Shown here: one piece after another, positions 44,430-52,767 of the stretch | Position numbering within the stretch: the first letter of the stretch is position 1 | Layout: the number at the start of each line of letters is the position of its first letter | From: Lacrimispora celerecrescens | GTDB taxonomy: Bacteria > Bacillota > Clostridia > Lachnospirales > Lachnospiraceae | Assembly: GCF_000732605.1 (NCBI RefSeq) | Contig: NZ_JPME01000011.1 | Coordinates: 1 to 64,000 of the forward strand | DNA: 64,000 nt | Direction of reading: 5' to 3' | Notes under the pieces: generated by a model | Told to the model about the DNA's origin: nothing | Database searches by the model: none | The model's input: only the letters and a program-made list of their open reading frames with translations | Program-made: the position numbers and the translations under genes

Positions 44430-45098
44430 TTACATATAATAATCGCCATTATAGCTAACTAGGACTGCATTTGAAACACCGTTTATCGTAAGCAGATCAT
44501 TAATGAATTTCACTGAGGAATCTTTGAGGCGAACCTCAACAGTAAGCTCGATTCCGTTTTTCGACACGTTCTTAGATTTGACAAGATGCTTTTTCGTATG
44601 ATTATTAAGCATTGATGTTGATTGGGTTTCTGCATTCTCATCATCGCAGTTTATTACAACTACATAAGGCGTATCTGCAGTTTTCCTGTTGACAAATACA
44701 AACAGGACGCAGCCTATAGCAATGGAACCTATCACTGCAAGAGGAATTAAGCCTGCGCCGACAATAATACCTGTAGTAATGGACCAGAACAGATATACGA
44801 GGTCAAGCGGTTCCTTTACAACGGTACGGAAACGGACAATGGATAGTGCGCCCACCATACCCAGCGATGTAATCAGGTTTGAAGACACTGCCAAAATAAC
44901 AAGGGTTGTGATCAAGTCCATGGCGATTAGGGTAATACCGAAAGATGAGGAGTACATGACACCTATGTAGGTCTTTTTATATACCATAAAAATAAACAAG
45001 CCAATCACAAATGAAATACCTAAGGCAGCTAAAATATCCGGTATGGAAAATGAAGCAGCCTTATTGAGGAAGGTGAAATTCAATAGTTGATCTAACAT
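44430..45098 (-). CDS. DUF4956 membrane protein
   Basis: A 222-residue protein with four membrane segments (about residues 17-37, 43-70, 74-92 and 98-125), a conserved GMVGALSIVRFRTVVKEPLDLVYLFWSI stretch between them, and a cytoplasmic C-terminal domain of about 90 residues with an ACT-like alternation of strands and helices (IELTVEVRLKDSSVKFINDLLTINGVSNAVLVSYNGDYYM). DUF4956 proteins occur next to VTC and CotH genes in many bacteria; no function is established as far as I know. Start 45098 has AAGGAG eight bases upstream. It lies 19 bases after the VTC gene. Confidence 0.88.
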   Translation of the reverse strand: MLDQLLNFTFLNKAASFSIPDILAALGISFVIGLFIFMVYKKTYIGVMYSSSFGITLIAMDLITTLVILAVSSNLITSLGMVGALSIVRFRTVVKEPLDLVYLFWSITTGIIVGAGLIPLAVIGSIAIGCVLFVFVNRKTADTPYVVVINCDDENAETQSTSMLNNHTKKHLVKSKNVSKNGIELTVEVRLKDSSVKFINDLLTINGVSNAVLVSYNGDYYM

Positions 45099-45117
45099 AA
45101 TTAACACTCCTTTTTAT

Positions 45118-45792
45118 TTATATAAGTCTTGATACTACGTATTTGGAAAATTCAGTCTCGTTCCTGCTATCTACCCGAACCAGCTGGCGAATGATTTCAG
45201 GAATAAAACCATCATATTTTATTTCAAGCACTATGGCGTTTGCTGCCGGAATTGTAACAAGTTCCGGGTTAAATAAGCCGCCTACATTGTTTGAAGTCCG
45301 GATGTTACTGTCAAATGTAATACGGACATTACCAGCAGGATAGACATATGCTTCTCTTTTATAGTCCACAATTGTTCGAGGCCGCAAGTTCTGATAGTGC
45401 ATTTTTGTGTATAGTTCCATCATCAATGCCTGACCGCTTTCTTTCAATAATCCTAAATTTCCATCCAGAATACCTTCACATTGCGCTAAGGTTATTGGTG
45501 CGTTTTTTTTATAACATAATCTGTTTGCTTTGCTCTTTTTTTCAAGCCTGATAAATGAAGGATCATTGTTATAAAACCGGATTCTGAATTTTTCCCGCCT
45601 GCTGGCTCCGGACAATTTTTCGATGACTGCTTTATCAGCGTAATTGTCGAAATACAGGCTCCTGATTATGTAGGAACCATCATCCAAGGCATTTTCGTCA
45701 AAATCAGCAATATGCCTTAGCTTAGAGGATAACTGCATATAGTCAGAATAATTGATGTTCAATTTATGTTCATGTCTTCCTTTTTCATTCAT
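45118..45792 (-). CDS. VTC-domain protein, candidate polyphosphate polymerase
   Basis: A 224-residue protein matching the VTC (vacuolar transporter chaperone) catalytic domain, a triphosphate-tunnel fold that in yeast Vtc4 makes polyphosphate from ATP. Tunnel-lining residues appear in order: IRSLYFDNYADKA, SRREKFRIRFYN, FIRLEKKSKANRLCYKK, RPRTIVDYKREAYVYP, VRITFDSNIRTS and AIVLEIKYDGFIPEII. There is no SPX domain and no membrane segment, so it probably works with the adjoining DUF4956 membrane protein. It has a very strong ribosome binding site (AAGGAGGTGAG) and is the first gene of the operon. Confidence 0.9.
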   Translation of the reverse strand: MNEKGRHEHKLNINYSDYMQLSSKLRHIADFDENALDDGSYIIRSLYFDNYADKAVIEKLSGASRREKFRIRFYNNDPSFIRLEKKSKANRLCYKKNAPITLAQCEGILDGNLGLLKESGQALMMELYTKMHYQNLRPRTIVDYKREAYVYPAGNVRITFDSNIRTSNNVGGLFNPELVTIPAANAIVLEIKYDGFIPEIIRQLVRVDSRNETEFSKYVVSRLI

Positions 45793-45824
45793 GTTCTCAC
45801 CTCCTTACTACTGATGAGTAATAT

Positions 45825-45877
45825 GTTATAGTGTTAGTCTGAATTTCACTTGTCGCCTGTCTGAACTTTATCTGAAC
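45825..45877 (-). promoter_or_regulatory. Promoter and phased GTTCAG operator of the VTC operon
   Basis: On the minus strand GTTCAG occurs at 45872-45877 and 45861-45866, exactly 11 bp apart, and ATTCAG at 45839-45844, exactly 22 bp further, so three of four 11-bp slots are filled. A -10-like TATAAC follows (plus positions 45825-45830). The same hexamer array lies before the repeat protein gene. Confidence 0.75.
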
Positions 45878-45935
45878 TTTTTGTTTCCAGCCATAGCGAT
45901 CACATACTATAAGAAATCATTTGGTGTACATGAAA

Positions 45936-45966
45936 AAACAGAGCACAATTTTATTGTGCCCTGTTT
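45936..45966 (-). terminator. Terminator after the repeat protein gene
   Basis: On the minus strand AAACAGGGCACAAT pairs with ATTGTGCTCTGTTT across a 3-base loop and is followed by T residues. It separates the repeat protein gene from the VTC operon, which therefore needs its own promoter. Confidence 0.85.
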
Positions 45967-45980
45967 GAATTTGAATCCGG

Positions 45981-46685
45981 CTAAATATCCGTAGTGCTTT
46001 CTGTTTTATTGCCATGGAATCCGCCTCGGCCCATACCGGAAATCTCGGGAATCTTGCCCTCGGTAATATCATTCAAAGCCTGGTCATACTGCTCTTGTGT
46101 GATTTTACCATCAGCAAGTAGCTGTGCTATTTTTTCCTTCATCTTTGATAGCATCTCAGACTTTTGTTCCTCAGTCATTTCAGGCCTGTTCTTTTCGCCG
46201 GACTCATCTTTGTCTCTTCCGGGCATTTCAGGTGCTTTGCCCTCGGCAATATCACTCATGGCCTGGTCATACTGCTCCTGTGTGATTTTGCCGTCAGCAA
46301 GGAGTTGTTCGAATCGTTCCTTCATCTTTGTTTGCATTTCCGCTTTTTGCTCTTCGGTCCATTCAGTGCAGTCCGTTTCACCGCCTCGGCCCCGGCCTTT
46401 GCCGAGCACTTCAGGCATTTTGCCCTCGGCAATATCACTGATAGCCTGATCATACTGCTCCTGTGTGATTTTGCCGTCAGCAAGGAATTGTGCTAATTTT
46501 TCCTTCATATGTGATTCCATTTCTTCAGATGATAATTTGGTTTTCTCTAAGCTGGTTGTAACAGCAGAAACGTTTGTTTTCAATGTGCCCGTTGTATTTG
46601 TGTTTGCAGCAAATGCGGTAACTCCCGATGCTGCTAATAAGCCTACGGCCATTACGGTAGAAGCGACAACAGAGATTTTTTTCAT
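45981..46685 (-). CDS. Secreted protein with three 61-residue repeats
   Basis: A 234-residue exported protein. The N-terminus is a signal peptide ending near AFA (residue 26). After a threonine-rich stretch come three near-identical units in which LADGKITQEQYDQ begins at residues 68, 129 and 190. Each unit reads as two helices, a charged one (EEQKAEM..KMKE) and the ADGKITQEQYDQA..DI helix pair, followed by a glycine/charge-rich linker. The pattern recalls the short DUF2680/YckD and SHOCT-type helical hairpins; the function is unknown. I chose start 46685, after AAAGGG. Its promoter carries the same operator array as the CotH/VTC operon, so it is probably a partner of that system. Confidence 0.8.
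   Translation of the reverse strand: MKKISVVASTVMAVGLLAASGVTAFAANTNTTGTLKTNVSAVTTSLEKTKLSSEEMESHMKEKLAQFLADGKITQEQYDQAISDIAEGKMPEVLGKGRGRGGETDCTEWTEEQKAEMQTKMKERFEQLLADGKITQEQYDQAMSDIAEGKAPEMPGRDKDESGEKNRPEMTEEQKSEMLSKMKEKIAQLLADGKITQEQYDQALNDITEGKIPEISGMGRGGFHGNKTESTTDI
46044..46535 (-). repeat. Three tandem 183-bp coding repeats
   Basis: The DNA encoding the three protein units is repeated with a period of about 183 bp. The segment coding for ADGKITQEQYDQA is almost unchanged at base level in all three copies, which suggests recent duplication or gene conversion. Confidence 0.85.
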
Positions 46686-46763
46686 TATTAACACCCTTTC
46701 TTTCTTATACGTTTGACGTGGCAACAGGTATGGATTTATCCCTCCTTTCTTTTTTCTGTCTAT

Positions 46764-46851
46764 ATCATAAATCGCTTATTTGAATTACCAATGTTTGGAA
46801 GCTGATTATTTGCTGAACTTGCGCTGAACATTTGCTGAACTTGCGCTGTCT
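46764..46851 (-). promoter_or_regulatory. Five-slot phased operator and promoter of the repeat protein gene
   Basis: Read on the plus strand, hexamers begin at 46802 (CTGATT), 46813, 46824 and 46835 (each CTGAAC) and 46846 (CTGTCT), with an exact 11-bp period. On the minus strand these are GTTCAG direct repeats. A promoter follows on the minus strand: TTGGTA (plus 46786-46791), a 16-base spacer and TATGAT (plus 46764-46769). The nearest slot ends 10 bases upstream of the -35 box, the usual place for an OmpR-type activator. Confidence 0.8.
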
Positions 46852-46906
46852 ATTTTACGGTGCATGCACGACTGCGAGGGATCTGTCCCGGAGGCAGAAA
46901 GATAAT

Positions 46907-46949
46907 TGGACTAAGCAAAAACCAAAAGTTTATGGTTTCGCTTAGTCCA
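46907..46949. terminator. Terminator after the YesN-type regulator gene
   Basis: TGGACTAAGC pairs with GCTTAGTCCA, with an inner extension AAAACC/GGTTT. It lies 22 bases beyond the end of the minus-strand regulator gene. Confidence 0.75.
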
Positions 46950-46970
46950 GGATTTTGTTTTTATATTATT

Positions 46971-48474
46971 TTATTTTTTACGATGCAAATGATCCTTCGG
47001 AGAATAACCAAACATTTTTTTAAAACGTTTACTGTAATAAAAAGCATCTGTATATCCCACCAGCTCCGCAATGTCCGATATCTTATATTGATTGGATTCC
47101 AATAATCTCTTTGAAGCCTCCATACGTATCATGGTAATATACTGAAGCAAGGATTCATTATTTACTTTTTTAAAGACACTGCCCATATAGGAGGGATTTA
47201 ATTGAAATACGTTTGCGAGCCGGTTTACGGTTAATTCTGGATCGGAATAATGTTTATCAATATATGCAATGATTTTTTTGCTTAAGGAGAGGTCGGAAGG
47301 GATGGTTTCACTTTCAGTCATGCATAACCGCCCATATGCAAGAATGGTACTTTTAACCTGGCTCAGCCGATATTCTTCATCAATGATCTGGGAGGCAGAT
47401 TCAGCCGGATTGTGGCTGAATTCTACCTGGCCGCCATAATGGATATGATAAGTGGTAAAAAATTCCGTAACGATTAAGTATAGGTATTTCACATCGTGCG
47501 CTTCTTCTACCGGCTGAAACAGGTCTTTGATATAAGCTTCCAGCCCCTTTGGATCCTTGCTGTTTAAATAATATAGAATCGTTTGCCTTACCTTTGATAA
47601 ATCAGCGGATCTATTTTCCCAGGTAAGTTCCTCAGTCAGGATAAGCTTTGATTCTGGATTAAAATACCGGTGGTTAAGGGCGTAAAGATTTTTTTTTATA
47701 ATCAGGCAGCCAGGATTCTGTTAAAGGGATACAGTCTCCCAGAGCTAAAAATGTGTAGGAGCTGCATTTTGGCATATCATTATCCAATACTTCTTTTAAC
47801 TTCTGCCGTTCCTCTTTCTTGTGAAGGAAAAACTGTATGGTATAGGCATAATCCAGCTCCTTAAAATATTCACAGTCTAGTCCATGACGGCGGATCTTAG
47901 CTGCCAGCTCTGATATAAAATCTTCATTTTCTTCATAGATAAAAGCACCTAAATAAAGAGTGTAATCATAAGCTGATACCTCAGGATATCTGGCAGTTAA
48001 CTGTTCAATGCTTTGACAACCATTTAATACATTGGAAAGAAACGTGCATTTTTCAAAGTGATAATACTTTTGAATTTGTTTCTGCTGTTTTTTTAACAAT
48101 TCTATTTTTTCTTTGGTATCCTTTAAAACAGCGATTAAGGTAGAAGCGTCTACAGGCTTTAACAAATAATCCATGACTCCGAACCGCATCGCGGAACGTG
48201 CATATTCAAAATCATTATAACCAGATAATAGAATGATTTTGGTGGAAGGGTAATTCCTGTATACAGATTCCGCCACTTCAATTCCATTCATACGGGGCAT
48301 TTTAATATCCAACAGGATAAGGTCAACCGGATGCTGTCTTAATAACTCAAGAACTTCTATTCCGTTTTCGGCTTCCCCAATAAAATGAATGTCCAATTCT
48401 TCCTGCGGAATGATTTTAATAATTCGTTGCCTGATAAAGTACTCGTCATCAGCAATTATAATATTAAGTTGCAT
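46971..48474 (-). pseudogene. YesN/AraC-type response regulator, single-base frameshift at an A9 tract
   Basis: The N-terminal part (48474 down to about 47697) has a receiver domain (ADDEYF, phospho-acceptor in LILLDIKMPRMNG near residue 55, lysine in YLLKPVD) and a following linker domain, ending at PDYKKKSLRP. Another frame, open from the A9 run (plus-strand T9 at 47689-47697), continues NLYALNHRYFNPESKLILTEELTWENR to the AraC helix-turn-helix (LTVNRLANVFQLNPSYMGSVFKKVN and KISDIAELVGYTDAFYYSKRFKKMFGYSP). With A8 in place of A9 the gene reads through as about 500 residues. It pairs with the kinase gene upstream, which overlaps it by 11 bases. Transcript slippage at A9 could still give some full-length protein. 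Confidence 0.8.
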
Positions 48475-50185
48475 CAGTGGTCACCTCCTTTTTTCCAATG
48501 GTTATGGTAGAGATACAGCCGCCCTGAGGGTGATTGGCAATGGTAAGCCCATATTCACTTCCGTAATAAAGTTGGATTCTCTGGTGAATATTTTTGATAC
48601 CAAAATGAGTATTACCTGTAGCCCATATGCTTTCATAATCCTCTTCCCGGATTCCGATTCCGTTATCCCGGATGGTGAATAAAATGGAATCAGGGGTTTC
48701 CGTTACGAGAATATCTAATTGCCCTTTTCCATTCAGCTCTTTGATTCCGTGATAGATACTGTTTTCCACGATGGGCTGCAATAGGAGCTTGAGGCAGGGG
48801 TAACCTGATATACTGGAATCACAGGTGATATGAAAGTCAAACCGGTTATAGTATCTTACTTTCATGATTCTTAAATAGGCCTCGGTAACCGCCAGTTCCT
48901 CCTTAACCGTAATGTGGGTGTGACCGTTGCTTAGACCCTGACGGTAAAATGCAGAAAGATTCATGACAAGGTCAATGAGAGTCTCCTTTTCATCTATTTC
49001 TGCAAGAGAACAGATGTTGTCCAGTGTATTATATAAAAAGTGCGGGTTTACCTGCTGCTGAAGCAGGTCCAGGGCTACTTTATTCTTCATTTTCTCTGAA
49101 TTCAGTAAATCATTCTTTAACTTTTTCTGAGCAATAATCATGCTGTTGAATTCCTCGAACAGAAGACCGATATCACTATCGTTATAGGATTCATTGACTG
49201 GAATCCATTCTCCTTCCTTTACCCTCTGGGTATGGGAGATTAACTGGTAGATCGGAGAGGTGATTGTACGGGATACTTTACGGGAGACATTAAGACAGGC
49301 AATAATGCAGAGCAGGGCCATAATAATGGATATTCCCAAGGTGGTAAAGGTTGGCTGTAAAAAATAGAGCAGATTGATTTCGTTGACGAGATACCAGTTC
49401 AGTTCAGGAAAATGTTCCGAAAAAACAATCGTGTTCTTAGTCAGTTTGTAATTGCTCCTGTTGATGTAGTTTAGCTTCTTTACATCCTCATAGCGTCTCA
49501 TTAATGGTATGGAGCCATCTGAGCTTTGTACATTGCCATCTGAGTCTACAATAAAAAGCCTGCTGAAGTTACTTGCATTATCCTTATAGATATCTGAAAT
49601 AGTGCTTTCAGGAATGGCAATTTCCACGTATCCAAGCATGGTACCTGTGGAGCTGCTGTAAAACGGCAGCATGAGGGACAGGACATGTATCTCCGTGTCA
49701 CGCTCCTTATTGGAGTATTTTATCTCCGGTATCCAGATTTTCCGGTCTGAAGCAGAAGTATTCCGAAGATTTAAAGGGTAGGGATAAATTTCCGTGGTAG
49801 CAATCAGCGCATGTTCCGGTGAGTAGATGCTGACAGAATGAATAAAGGGAGTTGACTGGATGATATGATTGATCTCAGTTTTTATATTCATCTGGTCGAT
49901 GGCATTAAACTCCTTGTTATTGTTGTTAAATTTAGATACAATGGCCTGTACGCTCTTATCCGTTATAATGGTTTTGGAATAATTATTAACAGATGCGAGA
50001 TAATAATCCAGCTGGTTGGAAATGTAATCCAACTGCCGAATGGCAGAATTAGTCTCTAATGCCAGAGTATGTTTATAAAATACGACAGAAGTACTGATCA
50101 ATAATATTATAATGAATAACAGCAGCGTCTGAAACATAGAGCGGAAAAATCTCGAATTAATAGAAGTTATTTTTTGAGCCTTCAT
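48464..50185 (-). CDS. Sensor histidine kinase, YesM type
   Basis: A 573-residue membrane kinase with membrane segments near residues 14-36 and 272-296, an external sensor domain between them, a HAMP linker, the phospho-acceptor motif QQVNPHFLYNTLDNICS (histidine near 386) and an ATPase domain (PIVENSIYHGIKEL, RDNGIGIREEDYESI). It overlaps its regulator gene by 11 bases and is divergent from the ABC operon at 50442, which the pair most likely controls. The trigger is probably an external sugar or a loaded binding protein. Confidence 0.92.
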   Translation of the reverse strand: MKAQKITSINSRFFRSMFQTLLLFIIILLISTSVVFYKHTLALETNSAIRQLDYISNQLDYYLASVNNYSKTIITDKSVQAIVSKFNNNNKEFNAIDQMNIKTEINHIIQSTPFIHSVSIYSPEHALIATTEIYPYPLNLRNTSASDRKIWIPEIKYSNKERDTEIHVLSLMLPFYSSSTGTMLGYVEIAIPESTISDIYKDNASNFSRLFIVDSDGNVQSSDGSIPLMRRYEDVKKLNYINRSNYKLTKNTIVFSEHFPELNWYLVNEINLLYFLQPTFTTLGISIIMALLCIIACLNVSRKVSRTITSPIYQLISHTQRVKEGEWIPVNESYNDSDIGLLFEEFNSMIIAQKKLKNDLLNSEKMKNKVALDLLQQQVNPHFLYNTLDNICSLAEIDEKETLIDLVMNLSAFYRQGLSNGHTHITVKEELAVTEAYLRIMKVRYYNRFDFHITCDSSISGYPCLKLLLQPIVENSIYHGIKELNGKGQLDILVTETPDSILFTIRDNGIGIREEDYESIWATGNTHFGIKNIHQRIQLYYGSEYGLTIANHPQGGCISTITIGKKEVTTDAT

Positions 50186-50360
50186 ATGGTTTCCCTTCTG
50201 TATGCAAAGCGTGTTTTGATTTCATGGAAGACTTAAATATAACAGTAATATTAGTACATTTTATTGGTTGTGTCCATATTGAAATTGTGAACTTGGTCCA
50301 TTAAACCATTGATTTTATAAAGTGGTATGTAAAATATACATAAAAACTATAAAATGACCA

Positions 50361-50389
50361 TTCATTGTATGGTGATATTTTTCTATAAT
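50361..50389 (+). promoter_or_regulatory. Candidate promoter of the first sugar ABC operon
   Basis: TATAAT (50384-50389) is consensus; TTCATT (50361-50366) lies 17 bases upstream as a weak -35 box, as expected for a promoter that needs an activator. It is 52 bases before the binding protein gene. Confidence 0.45.
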
Positions 50390-50441
50390 GGGATTGTAAA
50401 GAGGGACGAAAATCTGAAATAAAAAAGGGAGGAAACAATTT

Positions 50442-51767
50442 ATGAAAATAAAAAAAGTAATGGCTCTGACATTAGCAGGCGTACTGAGTTTATCAATGTT
50501 AACAGCCTGCGGGTCGAAAACAGACAGCGCGGGCAAGGAGTTAAGTGATGAAAAGGTTACGATCAGACTTTTAACAAGAATGGCAGGAACTTCAACTCAG
50601 GTAGGTATTTATAACGATATCATTAATGAATTTAAAAGTAAACACCCAGAAGTAACCATCATTGATGACTCCCAGGGTGATGAATCGGCATTTAATAATA
50701 TCCTGACGACTGATATTGCTTCCGGAACCATGGCTAACATCTTCCGAATCCAGGGTGTTGCAAATCTTTCCGACTATATCGATAACGGCTTATTATTAAA
50801 TCTTCAGCCATATCTTGATGCAGATAAAGAATGGAGCGGTGGATTTACGGAAGGTTCCCTTTCCTATTATCAGGTGCCGGGGCATGAAGGTACCTATGCA
50901 ATTCCAATGGAATCTGGTCTGATTGGCGTTTATTATAATGAAATGCTTTTTAAGAAAGCAGGAATTGAAAAATTCCCGGAGACTTGGGAACAACTGTTAG
51001 ATGCGATTGCGAAGTTAAAAGAAAACGGTATTATCCCAATCGCAATGGGAGCCCAGTCCACTTATATGGCGGGTCATTTACATGACCAGATCTTCTATAA
51101 ATGGATGGGAACAGAAGCAGCTAAATTATTGGGAAACAGAGAGATGAAGTGGACGGATGAGGGCGTTGTCCAGACATTACAGTTTGAAAAAGACTTAATC
51201 GATGCAGGAGCCTTTGATCCTAGTGCAGCAGGTATCACAGATAATATTGCTTTAACCCAATTTCAGCAGGGGGAAGCTGCAATGGTGATTACCGGACCTT
51301 GGAACATCAGTACATTTACAGATAAATCCGCCACTCCTGTATCAGATAATGTTAAGGTTGCAAAGTTTCCCTATTTTGAAGAAAAGCCTGAATTTAAAAA
51401 TCAGGATATGCAGATCCTGAGTCCTTACATGGTAAGCGGTAAATTAGAAGGAAAAGAATTAGACTTGACGATTGAATTATTAAAAATGTTAACCGGTAAA
51501 GAGGCAGCTAAAAGATTTGCAGAAGAAGCGGCTTTCTTAATTCCAAGAACCGATCTGGATTTGGATAAGTCAAAATGCACCGACTTATTTATGCAGAACG
51601 TAGAGATTGGAGGAACGTCTGAAGGAATCGGCGTTGACGTATTCGACTTTGATCCTTTGACTTCCATGCAGGATAGAACAAGAAATTCAATTGTAAGCTT
51701 ATTTACAGGGGCTTCTGCCCAGGATGCGGCAGCAGTAATCCAGGCTGAGATTGATCATGCAAAATAG
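50442..51767 (+). CDS. Sugar ABC transporter substrate-binding lipoprotein
   Basis: A 441-residue family 1 extracellular binding protein. The signal peptide ends in lipobox LTAC (cysteine near residue 22). The body has the typical family features: IYNDIINEFKSKHPEVTI, YAIPMESGLIGVYYNEMLFKKAGIEKFPETWEQLLDAIAKL and FQQGEAAMVITGPWNIS. It should carry an oligosaccharide or monosaccharide to the two permeases that follow. The sugar is not evident. Its operon includes a GHL6-type glycosidase and is divergent from a YesMN-type pair. No ATPase is encoded; such systems usually share MsmK encoded elsewhere. Confidence 0.92.
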   Translation: MKIKKVMALTLAGVLSLSMLTACGSKTDSAGKELSDEKVTIRLLTRMAGTSTQVGIYNDIINEFKSKHPEVTIIDDSQGDESAFNNILTTDIASGTMANIFRIQGVANLSDYIDNGLLLNLQPYLDADKEWSGGFTEGSLSYYQVPGHEGTYAIPMESGLIGVYYNEMLFKKAGIEKFPETWEQLLDAIAKLKENGIIPIAMGAQSTYMAGHLHDQIFYKWMGTEAAKLLGNREMKWTDEGVVQTLQFEKDLIDAGAFDPSAAGITDNIALTQFQQGEAAMVITGPWNISTFTDKSATPVSDNVKVAKFPYFEEKPEFKNQDMQILSPYMVSGKLEGKELDLTIELLKMLTGKEAAKRFAEEAAFLIPRTDLDLDKSKCTDLFMQNVEIGGTSEGIGVDVFDFDPLTSMQDRTRNSIVSLFTGASAQDAAAVIQAEIDHAK

Positions 51768-51774
51768 ATGATCT

Positions 51775-51852
51775 GGAATTTCATAATTCATTTCTAAATA
51801 TATGTAGATACTTCTAACTATATTTGATATTGAATTATGAAATTCCTTTTCA
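51775..51852 (+). terminator. Long hairpin between binding protein and permease genes
   Basis: GGAATTTCATAATTCA (51775-51790) pairs perfectly with TGAATTATGAAATTCC (51831-51846), followed by TTTTCATT. The 40-base loop holds a further AATATA/TATATT pairing. It probably stops part of the transcripts so that the binding protein is made in excess. Confidence 0.75.
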
Positions 51853-51870
51853 TTATAAGGAGGAATTTCA

Positions 51871-52755
51871 TTGATAACATTAAAAAACAGGAAAGTGAAA
51901 ATGTACATAGCACTGTTTTTACTACCGGCATTGATCGTATATCTTTTATTTCAAATTGTACCTTTAATTCTGGCGTTTTACTTTTCACTGGTTGAGTGGA
52001 ATGGTATCTCGGGTGCGGCTCTTAAATTTGTTGGACTTAAAAATTATATCGATGCGTTTCATAATGCGGACTTTTTACTTTCCATTAAAAATATGGTGAA
52101 AATGGTATTCTTCAGCGTATTATTCCATACGCCCATTGCTTTATTAACGGCGGTTGCAATTAATACCAAGTGCAAAGGATACCGGGCATTTAAAGCTCTC
52201 TTTTTTGTACCTACGGTTTTTCCGTTAACTTCCGTTGGTTTGATGTGGTACTTTGTGTTCATGCCAACCGGTTCTCTCAATGCGTTGTTAAAGAACATCG
52301 GTCTGGCCGACCGGGTAGTTCCCTGGCTGGTGGATCCTGCAACCGCAATGAATACCATAGTATTTGTTAATATATGGGCCGGCATCGGCTACTATATGGT
52401 TATTCTCCTTGCAGGACTTACGACTATTTCTGATGAGCTATATGAGGCAGCCTCTATTGACGGAGCGACTGCTGTTCATAAGTTCTTTGAGATTACGGTT
52501 CCTATGTTAAAATCTACAATTTCCATGTGCATTTTAATGGATATTATCGGCTCTGTAAAAGTTTTTGACCTGGTCTTTGCCATGACCGGCGGAGGGCCAA
52601 ACGGTCTGACGAATCTTCCTACGACATTAATGTACAATGAGGCATTTAAATACAGCCATTATGGACTTGGAAGCGCTATAGGCATTATTATTCTGATTGC
52701 CTGCCTGGCAGGAACATTAGGAAGTAATTTTATCATGTCCCGCAAACACGATTAA
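51871..52755 (+). CDS. Sugar ABC transporter permease (MalF-type)
   Basis: A 294-residue inner-membrane permease with six predicted membrane segments and the EAA loop YEAASIDGATAVHKFFEITVPML (near residue 190-212) that contacts the ATPase. It starts with TTG, supported by AAGGAGG eight bases upstream. It follows the binding protein gene and its hairpin, and the second permease begins 12 bases later. Confidence 0.93.
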   Translation: MITLKNRKVKMYIALFLLPALIVYLLFQIVPLILAFYFSLVEWNGISGAALKFVGLKNYIDAFHNADFLLSIKNMVKMVFFSVLFHTPIALLTAVAINTKCKGYRAFKALFFVPTVFPLTSVGLMWYFVFMPTGSLNALLKNIGLADRVVPWLVDPATAMNTIVFVNIWAGIGYYMVILLAGLTTISDELYEAASIDGATAVHKFFEITVPMLKSTISMCILMDIIGSVKVFDLVFAMTGGGPNGLTNLPTTLMYNEAFKYSHYGLGSAIGIIILIACLAGTLGSNFIMSRKHD

Positions 52756-52767
52756 GGGAGGAAAGCT

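Noticed and set aside
46044-46535. The 183-bp periodic repeats as a CRISPR or other non-coding array
   Set aside because: The repeats stay in one reading frame, are read as protein units with a signal peptide in front, and have no spacer-like variation.
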